A model generated the notes under the pieces. That model was not told the origin of the DNA and ran no database searches. It saw nothing but the letters and a program-made list of their open reading frames with translations. 64,000 bases of DNA from Sphingobacterium endophyticum. GTDB lineage: Bacteria; Bacteroidota; Bacteroidia; Sphingobacteriales; Sphingobacteriaceae. The position numbers were made by a program, and so were the translations under genes. The DNA lies in assembly GCF_009733535.1 (NCBI RefSeq), contig NZ_SMMI01000017.1, positions 19,673 through 83,672 of the forward strand, written 5' to 3'. Shown here piece after piece: positions 1-9,899 of the stretch; the stretch's first letter is position 1, and the number at the start of each line of letters is the position of its first letter.

Positions 1-29
1 CCTTCGCATTTTGTTTTAAAATATCGACT

Positions 30-911
30 TTATTTTCTCAATGATTTAGGGCTGCATCCTGTCTTCTTTTTAAAAAAATTATTAAAATATGTAGGATAAT
101 TAAAACCCAAACTAAAAGCTATGTCTGCTATGGGCCAATCTGTATTTCTCAATAATATATTTGCCTCTGCTAAAATACGGTCTGTAATGTGTGCTGTAGT
201 GGATTTTCCTGTGATTTCCCTTACAGAAAAATTTAGATGATTAACGTGCACGGAGAGTACTTTTGCAAAATCACTAGCTGATTTTAATGTTAGTGGTTGA
301 GAAGTTGACACTATGGGGAATTGTTGCTCCAAAAGTTCAAGAAAAAGGGTTGTAATTCTTTTAGACGCATTTGTAGGTTGCTCAGAGGATTCGGTCGGAC
401 TCAATTGCATCGCTTCGTGAATTATCAAGCTAACGTAGTTTCTTAAAAGTTCATATTTGTATTGATATTCAGACTCTGAAACTTCGATCATTTTTATAAA
501 AAAAATTTCCAGTGTAGTATATTCAGATTCGTTTAGAAAAAATATAGGCTTTGTACCACATATATTAAATAAGGGAGAGTTTTGCACACTCTCGCTAAAT
601 TTGCTTTCTTTCAAAAACTCTTCTTTAAATATACAAAAATATCCTTTTAGGTCTCCTGGAGCACTTTCCCAAGAATATGGCGTAATAGGGCTTGTAAACA
701 TTAAAGCAGGTTGATTAACATCGACCTCACCGTCAGCATAAAGAACCCTTCCAAAACTTTTTAATAGAGAAATCTTATAATAATCCTTTCTACTGTAATG
801 TGTCGGAGTTTTACAAAATTCTTCCAATTCAAAAACATTAAACAGCTTATCAACTTCTGTAGAAACTTGATTGTTTTGGAAAAAATCTTCTAACGATTCT
901 AAGTTTTTCAT
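30..911 (-). CDS. AraC-family transcriptional regulator
   Basis: This is a 293-residue protein. The last hundred residues or so form an AraC/XylS DNA-binding domain with two helix-turn-helix units; the second is clear around IADIAFSLGFNYPTYFNNFF, followed by the usual KKKTGCSPKSLRK ending. The first 190 residues match the cupin-like sensor half of Bacteroidota AraC proteins, but I see no ligand-specific residues. It lies downstream of the hydroxylase operon on the same strand, about 470 bases away, so it has its own promoter. It could regulate that operon, but this rests on proximity alone. The family call is secure; the target is unknown. Confidence 0.9.
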   Translation of the reverse strand: MKNLESLEDFFQNNQVSTEVDKLFNVFELEEFCKTPTHYSRKDYYKISLLKSFGRVLYADGEVDVNQPALMFTSPITPYSWESAPGDLKGYFCIFKEEFLKESKFSESVQNSPLFNICGTKPIFFLNESEYTTLEIFFIKMIEVSESEYQYKYELLRNYVSLIIHEAMQLSPTESSEQPTNASKRITTLFLELLEQQFPIVSTSQPLTLKSASDFAKVLSVHVNHLNFSVREITGKSTTAHITDRILAEANILLRNTDWPIADIAFSLGFNYPTYFNNFFKKKTGCSPKSLRK

Positions 912-1381
912 GTACCTAAAAATAGTATAATAATTAAAATGAACTTAATAAAATTTGACAAAAAACTAATTTATAATGCATTAAACTACTCTTAATCAAT
1001 TTTTTATAAAATGAGTGCACAAAAAAGGTGCTTTTTGCAATAGCGAAAAATGGTTAATTAGCTTCGTAAATTACATTAAGATTCTTAATTACGCATCAAT
1101 GTTAGATTACTTTATCTCCAGCATTATAAAATTATAGAAATAGTTGGAGAATGATATAATACTAAAAGAATCGTATCGTTTTGCTAATCTTACATTTATT
1201 TCGTTTGTGGGGTAGTTAGATAAATTCCAGAGAAAATTTTAAACTTTCTTTTGGAATGAAGTTTGAATCTTTTGTAAGCATATCAAATTACTAGCTCGTC
1301 ATACTATACTGCTAAACTCCTAATTAATGATTCCTCAATTAAATTTATTTTATAAGAAGATAGTGCGTGCTTACAAATAAT
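912..1381. other. intergenic, no gene seen
   Basis: This AT-rich stretch lies between the AraC gene start and the cytochrome gene stop. It should hold the AraC promoter. Short frames here lack coding character, and I see no strong hairpin. Confidence 0.5.
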
Positions 1382-2059
1382 CTATTTTTTATCAGCCTTT
1401 ATTTTTTCGGAGGGAATATAAGCACCTGTTGCAAGCCAAGTCTTGAAATTTTCTACAAACTCTTTGTGAGTTCCTGGAGGCAATTCCCTTCCTTCACCAG
1501 GATTCCACCCGCCAATTACCAATTTGTCATGACTCACATGCTCAATTAGTTGCTCGTGGTTCTTATGATTATTTGTAGCTGGGTTTAGCAATTGTTTTGC
1601 CAACTCGCTAGGCGACTTACCCTGAAAGACCATCTTCATGTCTGCTGGCGGCAAATGCCAGTTCGGATTACCGGGAGGAGTATGTAAACCGGGGGTATTT
1701 GTGGGTTGGTGGCAACTATTACATTTCATGGCGTAAAGCCCCTTTCCGTCAACACCTCTTTTTGGCAACATAGCATGCAGATGGCTATCTTCCCCCTGAA
1801 GAGGGATATCTCCAGAAGGATGACAATTCATACATCGTGGGTGCTGTAATACAGCATGAACTTTCATATAGGCTTTTACGGAGGTAATGCTATCCTTTTT
1901 TTGTTGTACAGAAGTACTATTGCCGATTTGCTCTATTTTTATAGGCATATAAGTTTTGTTGCTAAAAGAATTTGCAATTACGTAAGCAGTTATCGATACG
2001 AAGGCTATGAGTATCATTGACTTTCTTGATATCATATTATTTAATTTTTTAATCATCAT
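1382..2059 (-). CDS. membrane-anchored diheme-type cytochrome c
   Basis: This 225-residue protein has one N-terminal hydrophobic segment (about residues 14-30) and two CxxCH heme c motifs, CMNCH at 76-80 and CNSCH at 113-117. It is therefore probably a periplasmic cytochrome held by a signal anchor. It starts 17 bases after the stop of the molybdopterin subunit on the same strand, so it is the third gene of that operon. The likely role is to take electrons from the hydroxylase 2Fe-2S subunit to the respiratory chain. Related genes beside isoquinoline 1-oxidoreductase subunits are often named after that enzyme. The heme motifs are seen directly; the partner is inferred. Confidence 0.85.
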   Translation of the reverse strand: MMIKKLNNMISRKSMILIAFVSITAYVIANSFSNKTYMPIKIEQIGNSTSVQQKKDSITSVKAYMKVHAVLQHPRCMNCHPSGDIPLQGEDSHLHAMLPKRGVDGKGLYAMKCNSCHQPTNTPGLHTPPGNPNWHLPPADMKMVFQGKSPSELAKQLLNPATNNHKNHEQLIEHVSHDKLVIGGWNPGEGRELPPGTHKEFVENFKTWLATGAYIPSEKIKADKK

Positions 2060-2075
2060 TAGTCTTCTTTATTAG

Positions 2076-4229
2076 TTAAAGCTTATGGTTCATTAGCGGA
2101 AGATTGTAAATCCGTTTGCCTGTAGCAGCAAAAATTGCATTGGCAATAGCTGGAGCCGTTGGTGGTACAGCACATTCTCCAACTCCGCCCATTTTTCCGT
2201 CACTTTCAACGATGTAAACATTTATTTCAGGAGTTTCGTGTATCCTAGCTATTTTATAGTCATAAAAATTATTTTGCTGTAATTTTCCATCCTCGATAGT
2301 GATTTCACCATAAAGTGCCATGGTTAAACCAAATATAATTCCACTTTCGACCTGCGCTTTTACGCCTTCTGGATTTACAGCTAAGCCGCAATCAATTGCA
2401 CAATCTATTTTGTGCACTTTTACTTGTCCATTCAAAATACTCACTTCGGCAATAGTTGCTACATAACTTCCAAATGCCTCGGCTACCGCTACACCTTTAA
2501 AATGACCCGTTGGCAATGCTTTTTTCCAATTACCTTTTTCAGCAACAAGATTTAGTGCTGCTAAGTGTCGAGGATGTTCTTTAAAGAAACCACGTCTGTA
2601 CTCCACTGGATCACGACCGGCATTGTGTGCAACTTCATCCATCATTGTTTCCATAACGTAAGCTGTATGCGTATGCCCAACAGAACGAAACCATAAGACA
2701 GGTATAGCCTCCTCAGTATTGTGTAATCCTATAAAGTGATCTGGTATGCTGGTGAAATATGGCGAGCCTTTTACACCTTCCACAGTGGTGTCATCAATAG
2801 AATCTTTTAGCTCTCCTAATACGTTAGCTGCGCCTTTCATAATGGATTGTGATGCAATATTATGATTCCAAGCAACTGGCCTTCCTTTAATATCAAGACC
2901 TGCTGTTACATTATGTACGACAAAAGGTCTAAAATAACCACCTTTTATATCATCTTCGCGACTCCAAACCATTTTAACAGGTTTTCCGGAGGCTTTTGCA
3001 ATATGCACCGCTTCAGAAACAAAGTCTGCAGTAGGAGTTGCTCGTCTTCCAAATCCGCCACCTAGAAACGGAACGTTTATAGTGATGTTTTCAGGAGCAA
3101 ATCCTAGAATTTTAGCAGCCGCAGCCTGTTCCACCCCTGGTAATTGGGTGCCAGTCCATATTTCGCATTTGCCATTTTCTATTTTTACCGTACAATTTAA
3201 TGGTTCCATAGGTGCATGGGCGAGATATGGGAAAACATATTCTGCTTTTAAAACTTTTGTAGATTTTGATAAACCATCTGATGCGTTACCTTGTTTTTGT
3301 ACTGTTAATCCATTAGATGCTGCCAGTTTTTTGTAAGCTGCTGTTTGTTTGGTGGTTGATATTCCAACGGCTGAACCATTTACCCAAGTAACCCGTAACG
3401 CTCTTTTACCTTGTTGCGCAGCATAGTAGTTATCAGCAATAACAGCAACGCCAGTAGGTATTTGAACCACTTGTCTTACACCTTTTATTGCTTTTGCTTC
3501 AGTTGCATTAAATGATTTTACTTTTCCCCCAAATACTGGTGAATGTGCCACAACAGCGGTTAATAAACCAGGGAATTGAATATCCATGCCAAATATAGCT
3601 TTTCCGTTGGTTTTTACCCCGGCGTCTAATCGTTTAACACTTTTGCCAATATATTTCCAATTATCTTTGGAACGTAATGTCACTTTTTCGGGAACTGGTA
3701 AAAGTGCTGCATCAGCAGCTAATTCGCCATAAGTGAATTTTTTTCCACCAGCTGTAACAGTCCCATTTTCTGTTTTACAATTTTCAATAGCTACACCTGT
3801 ACGTTTTGCTGCTACTTGAGTTAATAAAATTCTTGCAGTAGCACCAGCATTACGATAGCGATCAAATTCAGACCAAGTTGTGGTAGAGCCTCCTGTAATT
3901 TGTATGCCATAAACCGGGTGATTAAATGCTTCGTCTGCACCGCCATGCTTTACGATAATCTGATTAAGGTCAACATCAAGTTCTTCTGCCAACAACATTG
4001 GAAGAGTAGTCCAGATACCCTGCCCCATTTCAACGTGACTAAGTAGTACTGTAATTGAGTTATCTGTACCAATTTTCAAGAAAGCATTTGGAGAAAATGG
4101 AAGTCCAGCAGATGTTGCTACTTCACCCATTGCTGCCATTTTATTAGCTCCTGGTATTGTAAAAGAAATCAGCAATCCTCCGGCTACTAAAGCTCCAGAT
4201 TTAATAAAATTTCGTCTGTCCATGTTCAT
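2076..4229 (-). CDS. xanthine dehydrogenase-family molybdopterin-binding subunit (IorB-like)
   Basis: This 717-residue catalytic subunit resembles isoquinoline 1-oxidoreductase beta and aldehyde dehydrogenase large subunits. The N terminus has a twin-arginine signal (MDRRNFIKSG, then a hydrophobic stretch), so the folded enzyme should be exported. The cofactor-binding loop GGGFGRR is at about 390-396. The GVGE motif at about 682-685 supplies the catalytic glutamate of the family. The enzyme should hydroxylate an aldehyde or N-heterocycle with water; the substrate cannot be told from sequence. The start codon overlaps the stop of the 2Fe-2S gene by one base, so the two are translationally coupled. 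Confidence 0.92.
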   Translation of the reverse strand: MNMDRRNFIKSGALVAGGLLISFTIPGANKMAAMGEVATSAGLPFSPNAFLKIGTDNSITVLLSHVEMGQGIWTTLPMLLAEELDVDLNQIIVKHGGADEAFNHPVYGIQITGGSTTTWSEFDRYRNAGATARILLTQVAAKRTGVAIENCKTENGTVTAGGKKFTYGELAADAALLPVPEKVTLRSKDNWKYIGKSVKRLDAGVKTNGKAIFGMDIQFPGLLTAVVAHSPVFGGKVKSFNATEAKAIKGVRQVVQIPTGVAVIADNYYAAQQGKRALRVTWVNGSAVGISTTKQTAAYKKLAASNGLTVQKQGNASDGLSKSTKVLKAEYVFPYLAHAPMEPLNCTVKIENGKCEIWTGTQLPGVEQAAAAKILGFAPENITINVPFLGGGFGRRATPTADFVSEAVHIAKASGKPVKMVWSREDDIKGGYFRPFVVHNVTAGLDIKGRPVAWNHNIASQSIMKGAANVLGELKDSIDDTTVEGVKGSPYFTSIPDHFIGLHNTEEAIPVLWFRSVGHTHTAYVMETMMDEVAHNAGRDPVEYRRGFFKEHPRHLAALNLVAEKGNWKKALPTGHFKGVAVAEAFGSYVATIAEVSILNGQVKVHKIDCAIDCGLAVNPEGVKAQVESGIIFGLTMALYGEITIEDGKLQQNNFYDYKIARIHETPEINVYIVESDGKMGGVGECAVPPTAPAIANAIFAATGKRIYNLPLMNHKL

Positions 4230-4690
4230 TATTTGTTCTTTAGTGTTTTTGCAGCCTGATGAATAGCGGCTCTAATTCTAGGATAGGTGCCACATCTACA
4301 AATATTACCTGCCATAGCATCATCAATATCTTGATCCGTTGGTGAAGGGTTCTCCCTCAAAAGAACAGCTGCTGACATAATCTGACCAGATTGGCAGTAT
4401 CCACACTGTGGCACATCAAATTCTAGCCATGCTTTTTGAAGTGGATGGTCATTATCAAGAGAAAGACCTTCAATAGTTGTGATGTTCTTTCCTACAGCTC
4501 TTTCAACCTTAGTAACACATGACCGAACTGCTTCTCCATCAAGGTGTACCGTGCAGGCACCACATTGAGCCACTCCGCACCCAAATTTAGTGCCTGTTAA
4601 TCCGACTAAATCTCTCAATGCCCACAATAGAGGCATGTCTATTGACGCATCAATTTCATATGCCTTTTCATTTACTTTTAGTGTAATCAT
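4229..4690 (-). CDS. 2Fe-2S subunit of xanthine dehydrogenase-family hydroxylase (IorA-like)
   Basis: This 153-residue protein has the two-cluster layout of the small subunit. The N-terminal plant-ferredoxin cluster is in FGCGVAQCGACTVHLDGE plus a later Cys. The C-terminal cluster is formed by CGYC and CRC. I chose the Met at 4690, beginning MITLKVNEKAYEI, because homologues start there; an extra 23 upstream residues lack conserved character. It passes electrons from the Mo site of the next gene product to an acceptor such as the neighbouring cytochrome. It has no signal of its own and probably rides out with the Tat-signalled subunit. It is the first gene of the leftward operon. Confidence 0.92.
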   Translation of the reverse strand: MITLKVNEKAYEIDASIDMPLLWALRDLVGLTGTKFGCGVAQCGACTVHLDGEAVRSCVTKVERAVGKNITTIEGLSLDNDHPLQKAWLEFDVPQCGYCQSGQIMSAAVLLRENPSPTDQDIDDAMAGNICRCGTYPRIRAAIHQAAKTLKNK

Positions 4691-5272
4691 ATAATAGTTG
4701 TTGTTAACAAACGATACCTTAGTTATAATATAATAAGTAAATAACTGTTGTTTTCTCAATTTTTTTATTAGTTCAGAGTTTTAACAAATAAATTATACTA
4801 GGAACAAATAACTGTAATTGGAATAAAACGAGTCATTTACTAATAACAAATTTAAGATTTAAGTTATATTTCAAATAAAGAAAATCAAAGGGATAATTAA
4901 GAATTTCAAATATTTATATTGCAATATTATAATTTGCTCCTCTTAATAAGAGACTACCTCTTTATTTTATCAAACGCATAATTTTATTTATTTGGTTTAT
5001 TAAAATTGAACGAGACTACAATTGTTTGAAAACATTAATTTATTATTTGATTTTCTTTAGTTTTCGTTGTGTAAAATATTTTAACTTTACTTATTGCAAT
5101 TTAGAGCTAAGTCTAGGTTATACCTATGATTACTCGTAATGTCCAAATCGCTTATGTTTGTAATTAGGCAGTCCAACGCAAGATGAAGTAATTATATAAA
5201 ATAGGAGTTAATGTAATGCTATATAACAAGGCGTTTTAATGAACATAAAAATAAAAAATTTAGTTTTAAAAG
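4691..5272. other. divergent intergenic region between two Mo operons
   Basis: These 580 AT-rich bases separate the leftward hydroxylase operon from the rightward cofactor operon, so they must hold both promoters. I see no open frame with coding character. One near-consensus Bacteroidota -7 element is listed separately. Confidence 0.6.
5153..5160 (+). promoter_or_regulatory. possible Bacteroidota -7 element of the cofactor operon
   Basis: TATGTTTG fits the TAnnTTTG -7 consensus of Bacteroidota housekeeping promoters. It lies about 110 bases before the XdhC start. No good -33 TTTG is seen at the expected spacing, so this is only a candidate. Confidence 0.3.
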
Positions 5273-6391
5273 ATGGGTGAATTGGCTGATATTATAGCGG
5301 CATATAGAAAAGCAGAAAAGGAACAAATTCGCGCCGCACTTGCTACAGTTGTGATGGTAGAAGGTTCATCTTATCGGCAAGCTGGCGCAAGAATGTTGGT
5401 CACAGAAGATGGGCAACTTACAGGTGCAATTAGTGGGGGATGTTTGGAAGGCGATGCTTTAAAAAAAGCCGTGTTGGCAATTCATCAGAAAAGCAATAAA
5501 CTCATCACTTACGATACCAGTAATCCTGATGATGTAGAATTTGGGGTTCAGTTGGGGTGTAATGGGATTGTGCATATTTTGTTTGAATATATTGATAAAA
5601 ATGCTACTCAAAATCCAATATCTCTTTTGGAAAAAACAATAGAAAACAGAAATAAATCTGTTATCACAACGATATTTTCATTAGAAAAAAGAAACAAACA
5701 AATTGGAACTGTAGGATTTGTAAGAAATCAGGAATTAATTTTATTAAACTCCGAAGGAATTTCAGAAAGTGGATTGATGAATTTTTCTTCAAAGGTTTTA
5801 GAAAAAAAACAGAATATATTGAGTACAGTTTCATCAAATGAAATCCTGCTGCAATATATTCCTCCACAAACCACACTTATTATCGCTGGAGCCGGAAATG
5901 ATGTAAAACCTTTAGTAGAAACAGCTTCCATTTTAGGATGGAAAACCATCATCACTGACGGCAGAGTAACTCACGCACAGAAAAAGAGATTTCCAAAAGC
6001 GGATGAGGTTTTATTTGCTAAGCCCGAAGAAATCATTGATAAAATAGAAATAGACGAATCGACTATTTTTGTTTTGATGACGCACAATTATAATTACGAT
6101 TTGGCTTTGTTAAAACTCATTATACATCAGCCTGTAAAATATATTGGACTTTTGGGGCCAAAAACAAAGCTTGACAGAATGATTGACGATGTGAAAAGTT
6201 CTGGTATAAACGTTGGAGATGAAGAATTAAATAAACTTTACGGGCCTGTCGGTTTGGATATTGGCGCTGAAACTTCAGAGGAAATCGCCATTTCGATCAT
6301 TGCAGAAATCAAAGCTGTTTTGAGCCAAAGAAATGGTTTGTTTCTGAGAGAAAAAAAGGAAAAAATCCACACTGATACTGTGAGTAAATAA
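5273..6391 (+). CDS. XdhC/CoxI-family molybdenum-enzyme maturation protein
   Basis: This 372-residue protein has the XdhC/CoxI N-terminal domain with the conserved SGGCLEGD at about 54-61 and a C-terminal Rossmann domain around IIAGAGNDVKP. XdhC proteins bind the finished molybdenum cofactor, help its sulfuration with a cysteine desulfurase and insert it into xanthine dehydrogenase-family enzymes. It leads the rightward operon, divergent from a hydroxylase of exactly that family, and a NifS-like gene closes the block. The client is therefore probably the neighbouring enzyme. Confidence 0.9.
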   Translation: MGELADIIAAYRKAEKEQIRAALATVVMVEGSSYRQAGARMLVTEDGQLTGAISGGCLEGDALKKAVLAIHQKSNKLITYDTSNPDDVEFGVQLGCNGIVHILFEYIDKNATQNPISLLEKTIENRNKSVITTIFSLEKRNKQIGTVGFVRNQELILLNSEGISESGLMNFSSKVLEKKQNILSTVSSNEILLQYIPPQTTLIIAGAGNDVKPLVETASILGWKTIITDGRVTHAQKKRFPKADEVLFAKPEEIIDKIEIDESTIFVLMTHNYNYDLALLKLIIHQPVKYIGLLGPKTKLDRMIDDVKSSGINVGDEELNKLYGPVGLDIGAETSEEIAISIIAEIKAVLSQRNGLFLREKKEKIHTDTVSK

Positions 6392-6401
6392 GAAATAAGA
6401 T

Positions 6402-7382
6402 ATGCTGGCCGACCAATTTGGAAGAATACACAACTACTTGAGAATCTCTTTAACGGATAATTGCAATCTGCGCTGTTTTTACTGTATGCCAGAAGAAAAT
6501 TATGATTTTACACCACACTCAAAACTGATGCAAGTGGAGGAAATTGATGCCGTAGCCAAATTATTTGTTCAGCAAGGTGTTAATAAAATCAGGCTCACAG
6601 GAGGCGAACCTTTTGTAAGAAAAGATGCTTCGAAAATCATCCAAAATTTAGGTAAATTACCAGTACAATTGGCCTGCACCACAAACGGTATCCGTATTGA
6701 TGATATGCTTCCAGAAATCGTTAAAGCAAATTTTCACAGTATTAATATTAGCCTCGATACTTTACAAAAAGACAAATTCCTAAGAATCACCCGCCGAGAT
6801 TATTTTGACAGAGTGGTTAAAAATATCGATTTGCTTTTAAATAACAACATAACAACCAAAATCAACGTTGTGGCAATGAAAGGCATTAATGATGATGAAA
6901 TATCCGACTTTATTGCATTTACAAAAAACAATCTTATAGACATTCGATTTATAGAATTTATGCCTTTCAGCGGGAACAAATGGAGCAGCAATCAGGTAAT
7001 GACGCAAAGAGATATTTTAGATATTATTAAAGAAAAATACCACTATGTTGCTCAACCCATCGGTTTTCACGAAACAGCGAAAAGTTTTAAAATTCATGGT
7101 CACAAAGGAAGGTTCTCTATCATCAGCACAATGAGCGAACCTTTTTGCAGCGGATGCAACCGGATAAGACTTACTGCCGATGGAAAATTGAAAAACTGTC
7201 TGTTCTCAAAACACGAAACCGACCTTTTGACACCCTTTCGAAACGGTCAGGATATTTTACCAATCATACAATCTGCGATTTGGTCAAAAGCAAAAACACA
7301 AGGCGGACAATTGAATGAACAGTTTGAAAAAATCAACGCATCAATCATTCAAAACAGAAGTATGATTAATATCGGCGGATAA
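6402..7382 (+). CDS. moaA: GTP 3',8-cyclase MoaA
   Basis: This 326-residue radical SAM enzyme performs the first step of molybdenum-cofactor synthesis, GTP to 3',8-cyclo-7,8-dihydro-GTP. The SAM cluster cysteines are C21, C25 and C28 in CNLRCFYC. A second cluster motif lies in FCSGCNRIRLTADGKLKNC. The C terminus ends in the Gly-Gly tail (NIGG) needed in MoaA. It follows XdhC after ten bases and overlaps the next gene at its stop, so it sits inside a single transcription unit. Confidence 0.95.
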   Translation: MLADQFGRIHNYLRISLTDNCNLRCFYCMPEENYDFTPHSKLMQVEEIDAVAKLFVQQGVNKIRLTGGEPFVRKDASKIIQNLGKLPVQLACTTNGIRIDDMLPEIVKANFHSINISLDTLQKDKFLRITRRDYFDRVVKNIDLLLNNNITTKINVVAMKGINDDEISDFIAFTKNNLIDIRFIEFMPFSGNKWSSNQVMTQRDILDIIKEKYHYVAQPIGFHETAKSFKIHGHKGRFSIISTMSEPFCSGCNRIRLTADGKLKNCLFSKHETDLLTPFRNGQDILPIIQSAIWSKAKTQGGQLNEQFEKINASIIQNRSMINIGG

Positions 7383-7978
7383 TGAAAGATACGGGAATTA
7401 TATTATTAGCAGCAGGAAATTCTACAAGAATGGGAACTGCAAAACAATTACTGATTTATCAAGGAAAAACATTGCTTGATAGAATGATTAACACAGCATT
7501 GGAAGTGTTTTACAAGAATCAAATCATCTTGGTTTTGGGAGCGAATCATCATGAAATAGCTTCTATGATTACCGAAAAAAATATATCAATATCAATCAAT
7601 AATGATTGGCAATCTGGAATGGCTTCTTCAATCAAATCAGGATTAAAAACTTTAATAGATCGGTTTCCCGAAATGGAAAAATGTTTTATTTTGGTATGCG
7701 ACCAGCCTTATTTAACGAGTGATTTATTTTTAGAAATGCTAAAATTGAATGAGAGTTCAAAAAAAGAAATCATCGTGGCAAAATATGCCGATATATTGGG
7801 AGTTCCGGCTTTATTTTCTAAAAAATATTTTGAAAATTTATTGTCGCTTACAGGCGAACAAGGGGCAAAAAAAATTATTCAACAGAATATGAAAGATGTT
7901 GAAACTTTTGAATTTGAAAAGGGAGCTATTGATATTGATACGAAAGCAGATTATGAAAATTTAAAATCGAAAGAATGA
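7382..7978 (+). CDS. mocA: MocA-like molybdenum cofactor nucleotidyltransferase
   Basis: This 198-residue NTP transferase has the nucleotide-binding signature LAAGNSTRMG at residues 9-18, and KQL follows. It is closer to MocA (CTP, giving molybdopterin cytosine dinucleotide) than to MobA by length and by its company with XdhC and an IorB-like enzyme, which use the cytosine form. No separate MobA is visible in the window. It overlaps moeA by four bases. The family is secure; preference for CTP over GTP is inferred from context. Confidence 0.85.
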   Translation: MKDTGIILLAAGNSTRMGTAKQLLIYQGKTLLDRMINTALEVFYKNQIILVLGANHHEIASMITEKNISISINNDWQSGMASSIKSGLKTLIDRFPEMEKCFILVCDQPYLTSDLFLEMLKLNESSKKEIIVAKYADILGVPALFSKKYFENLLSLTGEQGAKKIIQQNMKDVETFEFEKGAIDIDTKADYENLKSKE

Positions 7979-9153
7979 TTAGTGTAGCGGAAGCAAATAA
8001 TATAATCGCACAAAATATTCCCCCAAGAAAAAACCAAATTCTTCCCTTAAAAGAAGCATCTGGATATACAACTGCTGAAGATATTTACTCAAAATATGAT
8101 ATTCCGAATTTTTCGCAATCTTCGATGGATGGCTATGCGATTCGTTTTGAAGATAAAGATTTAAAACTAAAAATCGTTGGGGAAATGTCGGCAGGAACTA
8201 CAGAGCAGTTTCACCTTAAAAATGGAACCGCTTGTCGAATTTTTACAGGAGCACCGCTACCAATTGGCGCAAACACCGTCATAATGCAGGAAAAAGTTAC
8301 GATTGAAGACAAAGAATATCTAATCATTCAAGATAATGACCTTGAAAAAGGCACAAATGTAAGAGATGCGGGAAGCGATGCAAAAAAAAACAGCATTGCA
8401 ATCAGTAAAGACAGCTATCTTTCTGCCGCTGCAATCGGGTATTTGGCAGGAATCGGATGTTCAGAAGTCAATGTTTACTCGCCGCCTTCTGTTTCATTAA
8501 TTTTAACGGGTAACGAGTTGATAAAGCCGGGCAATAATCTAGATTTTGGGCAGGTTTTCGAATCCAATTCCTATCAGTTGGAAAGCGTTTTAAAACAATG
8601 CGGAATTAATACCATTAAAAGCTTTTGGGTTCAAGATAATCCTTTGGAGGTTGAAGATACTTTGGATATGGCACTTTCAAAGACAGACATTGTAATTTTG
8701 GTTGGCGGCGTAAGTGTTGGCGATTATGATTTTGTGATTGATACTACAGAAAAATGTGGGGTTGAAAAGCAATTTCATAAAATAAAGCAAAAACCTGGTA
8801 AACCATTCTACTTTGGAACTAAAGAAGAAAAACTGATATTTGGATTACCGGGAAATCCTTCCTCGGCGCTGACTTGTTTTTATTTATACATTGCTCCGTT
8901 GTTTTCAACATTGATGAAACGACCAGCAATAACTTCAAACACAAATGCAGTTACAACCTCCAAATATCAAAAGAAAACCGGTCTCACTCATTTTCTAAAA
9001 TCTACATTTATTGATGGAAAAGTAACACCGCTTCACGCGCAGGAATCGTACCGACTTCAATCTTTTGCAGAAGCCAATTGTTTGATGATTCTGCCCGAAA
9101 ATTCAGAAGGTTGTGAGAAAGATGAGGTGGTTGAACTTATCTTATTAAAATAG
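7975..9153 (+). CDS. moeA: molybdopterin molybdenumtransferase MoeA
   Basis: This 392-residue protein inserts molybdate into adenylylated molybdopterin. Family hallmarks are SSMDGYAIR near residue 50, the FTGAPLPIGANTVIMQE stretch, GGVSVGDYDF in the MogA-like domain, and GLPGNPSSALTCF. The length matches full MoeA proteins. The start overlaps the mocA-like gene by four bases, so translation is coupled. MogA activity for the preceding step is probably supplied by the MoaCB fusion downstream. Confidence 0.95.
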   Translation: MISVAEANNIIAQNIPPRKNQILPLKEASGYTTAEDIYSKYDIPNFSQSSMDGYAIRFEDKDLKLKIVGEMSAGTTEQFHLKNGTACRIFTGAPLPIGANTVIMQEKVTIEDKEYLIIQDNDLEKGTNVRDAGSDAKKNSIAISKDSYLSAAAIGYLAGIGCSEVNVYSPPSVSLILTGNELIKPGNNLDFGQVFESNSYQLESVLKQCGINTIKSFWVQDNPLEVEDTLDMALSKTDIVILVGGVSVGDYDFVIDTTEKCGVEKQFHKIKQKPGKPFYFGTKEEKLIFGLPGNPSSALTCFYLYIAPLFSTLMKRPAITSNTNAVTTSKYQKKTGLTHFLKSTFIDGKVTPLHAQESYRLQSFAEANCLMILPENSEGCEKDEVVELILLK

Positions 9154-9163
9154 AAATCCTCTA

Positions 9164-9898
9164 ATGAATGTAGAATTTTTTTACCTTATTTTATTCATTA
9201 TCGCTGCTTTGTATGCGGCAGTCGGACACGGTGGAGCAAGCGGTTATCTTGCTTTGATGTCATTGTACGGCGTAGCTCCACAGGAGATGAAACCGACAGC
9301 ACTTGTCCTCAATTTATTCGTATCACTCATCGCTTTTATACAATATTACAGAGGTGGACATTTCAAACTTCAGACTTTCATTCCTATTGCGCTCGCGTCT
9401 ATCCCTTTGGCTTTTGTAGGTGGAATGATTCATATCGACGATAATTTGTACAAACGTATTTTAGGTATTTTGTTACTTTTCCCTGTGATTCGGTTTTTCT
9501 TCTTTAAAAGTCCAGACGACAGCGAATTGAAAGAGCCTCAAATATATATATCATTGTTTTTCGGTGCAGTAATTGGTTTATTATCAGGAATGATAGGAAT
9601 TGGTGGTGGTATCTTACTTTCTCCTATTCTTGTTTTATTGAAATGGACCAACCAAAAACAGACGGCGACCATTAGTGCCGCCTTTATTTTCGTAAATTCT
9701 GTGGCAGCTTTAGGTGGAATGTTTACTAAAGAAATTGCTTTTACCAGCGATATGTGGCTGTATATTATCTGCGCATTTGCTGGTGGATTGGTTGGTGCAT
9801 ATCTAGCTTCAAAAAAACTGAATCAATACGGACTAAAATATATATTAGCTGTCGTACTTTTGATGGCTTCCTATAAATTAATATCAAGCGCTATTTAA
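9164..9898 (+). CDS. TauE/SafE-family membrane transporter
   Basis: This 244-residue polytopic membrane protein has seven to eight hydrophobic segments. Two related halves carry family motifs, AAVGHGGASGYLALMSL near the N terminus and GLLSGMIGIGGGILLSPIL in the middle. TauE/SafE proteins move sulfite, sulfoacetate or other small organic anions. Here it lies inside the molybdenum-cofactor operon, 10 bases after moeA. A role in sulfur-oxyanion or molybdate handling is possible, but the substrate cannot be read from the sequence. Confidence 0.85.
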   Translation: MNVEFFYLILFIIAALYAAVGHGGASGYLALMSLYGVAPQEMKPTALVLNLFVSLIAFIQYYRGGHFKLQTFIPIALASIPLAFVGGMIHIDDNLYKRILGILLLFPVIRFFFFKSPDDSELKEPQIYISLFFGAVIGLLSGMIGIGGGILLSPILVLLKWTNQKQTATISAAFIFVNSVAALGGMFTKEIAFTSDMWLYIICAFAGGLVGAYLASKKLNQYGLKYILAVVLLMASYKLISSAI

Positions 9899-9899
9899 A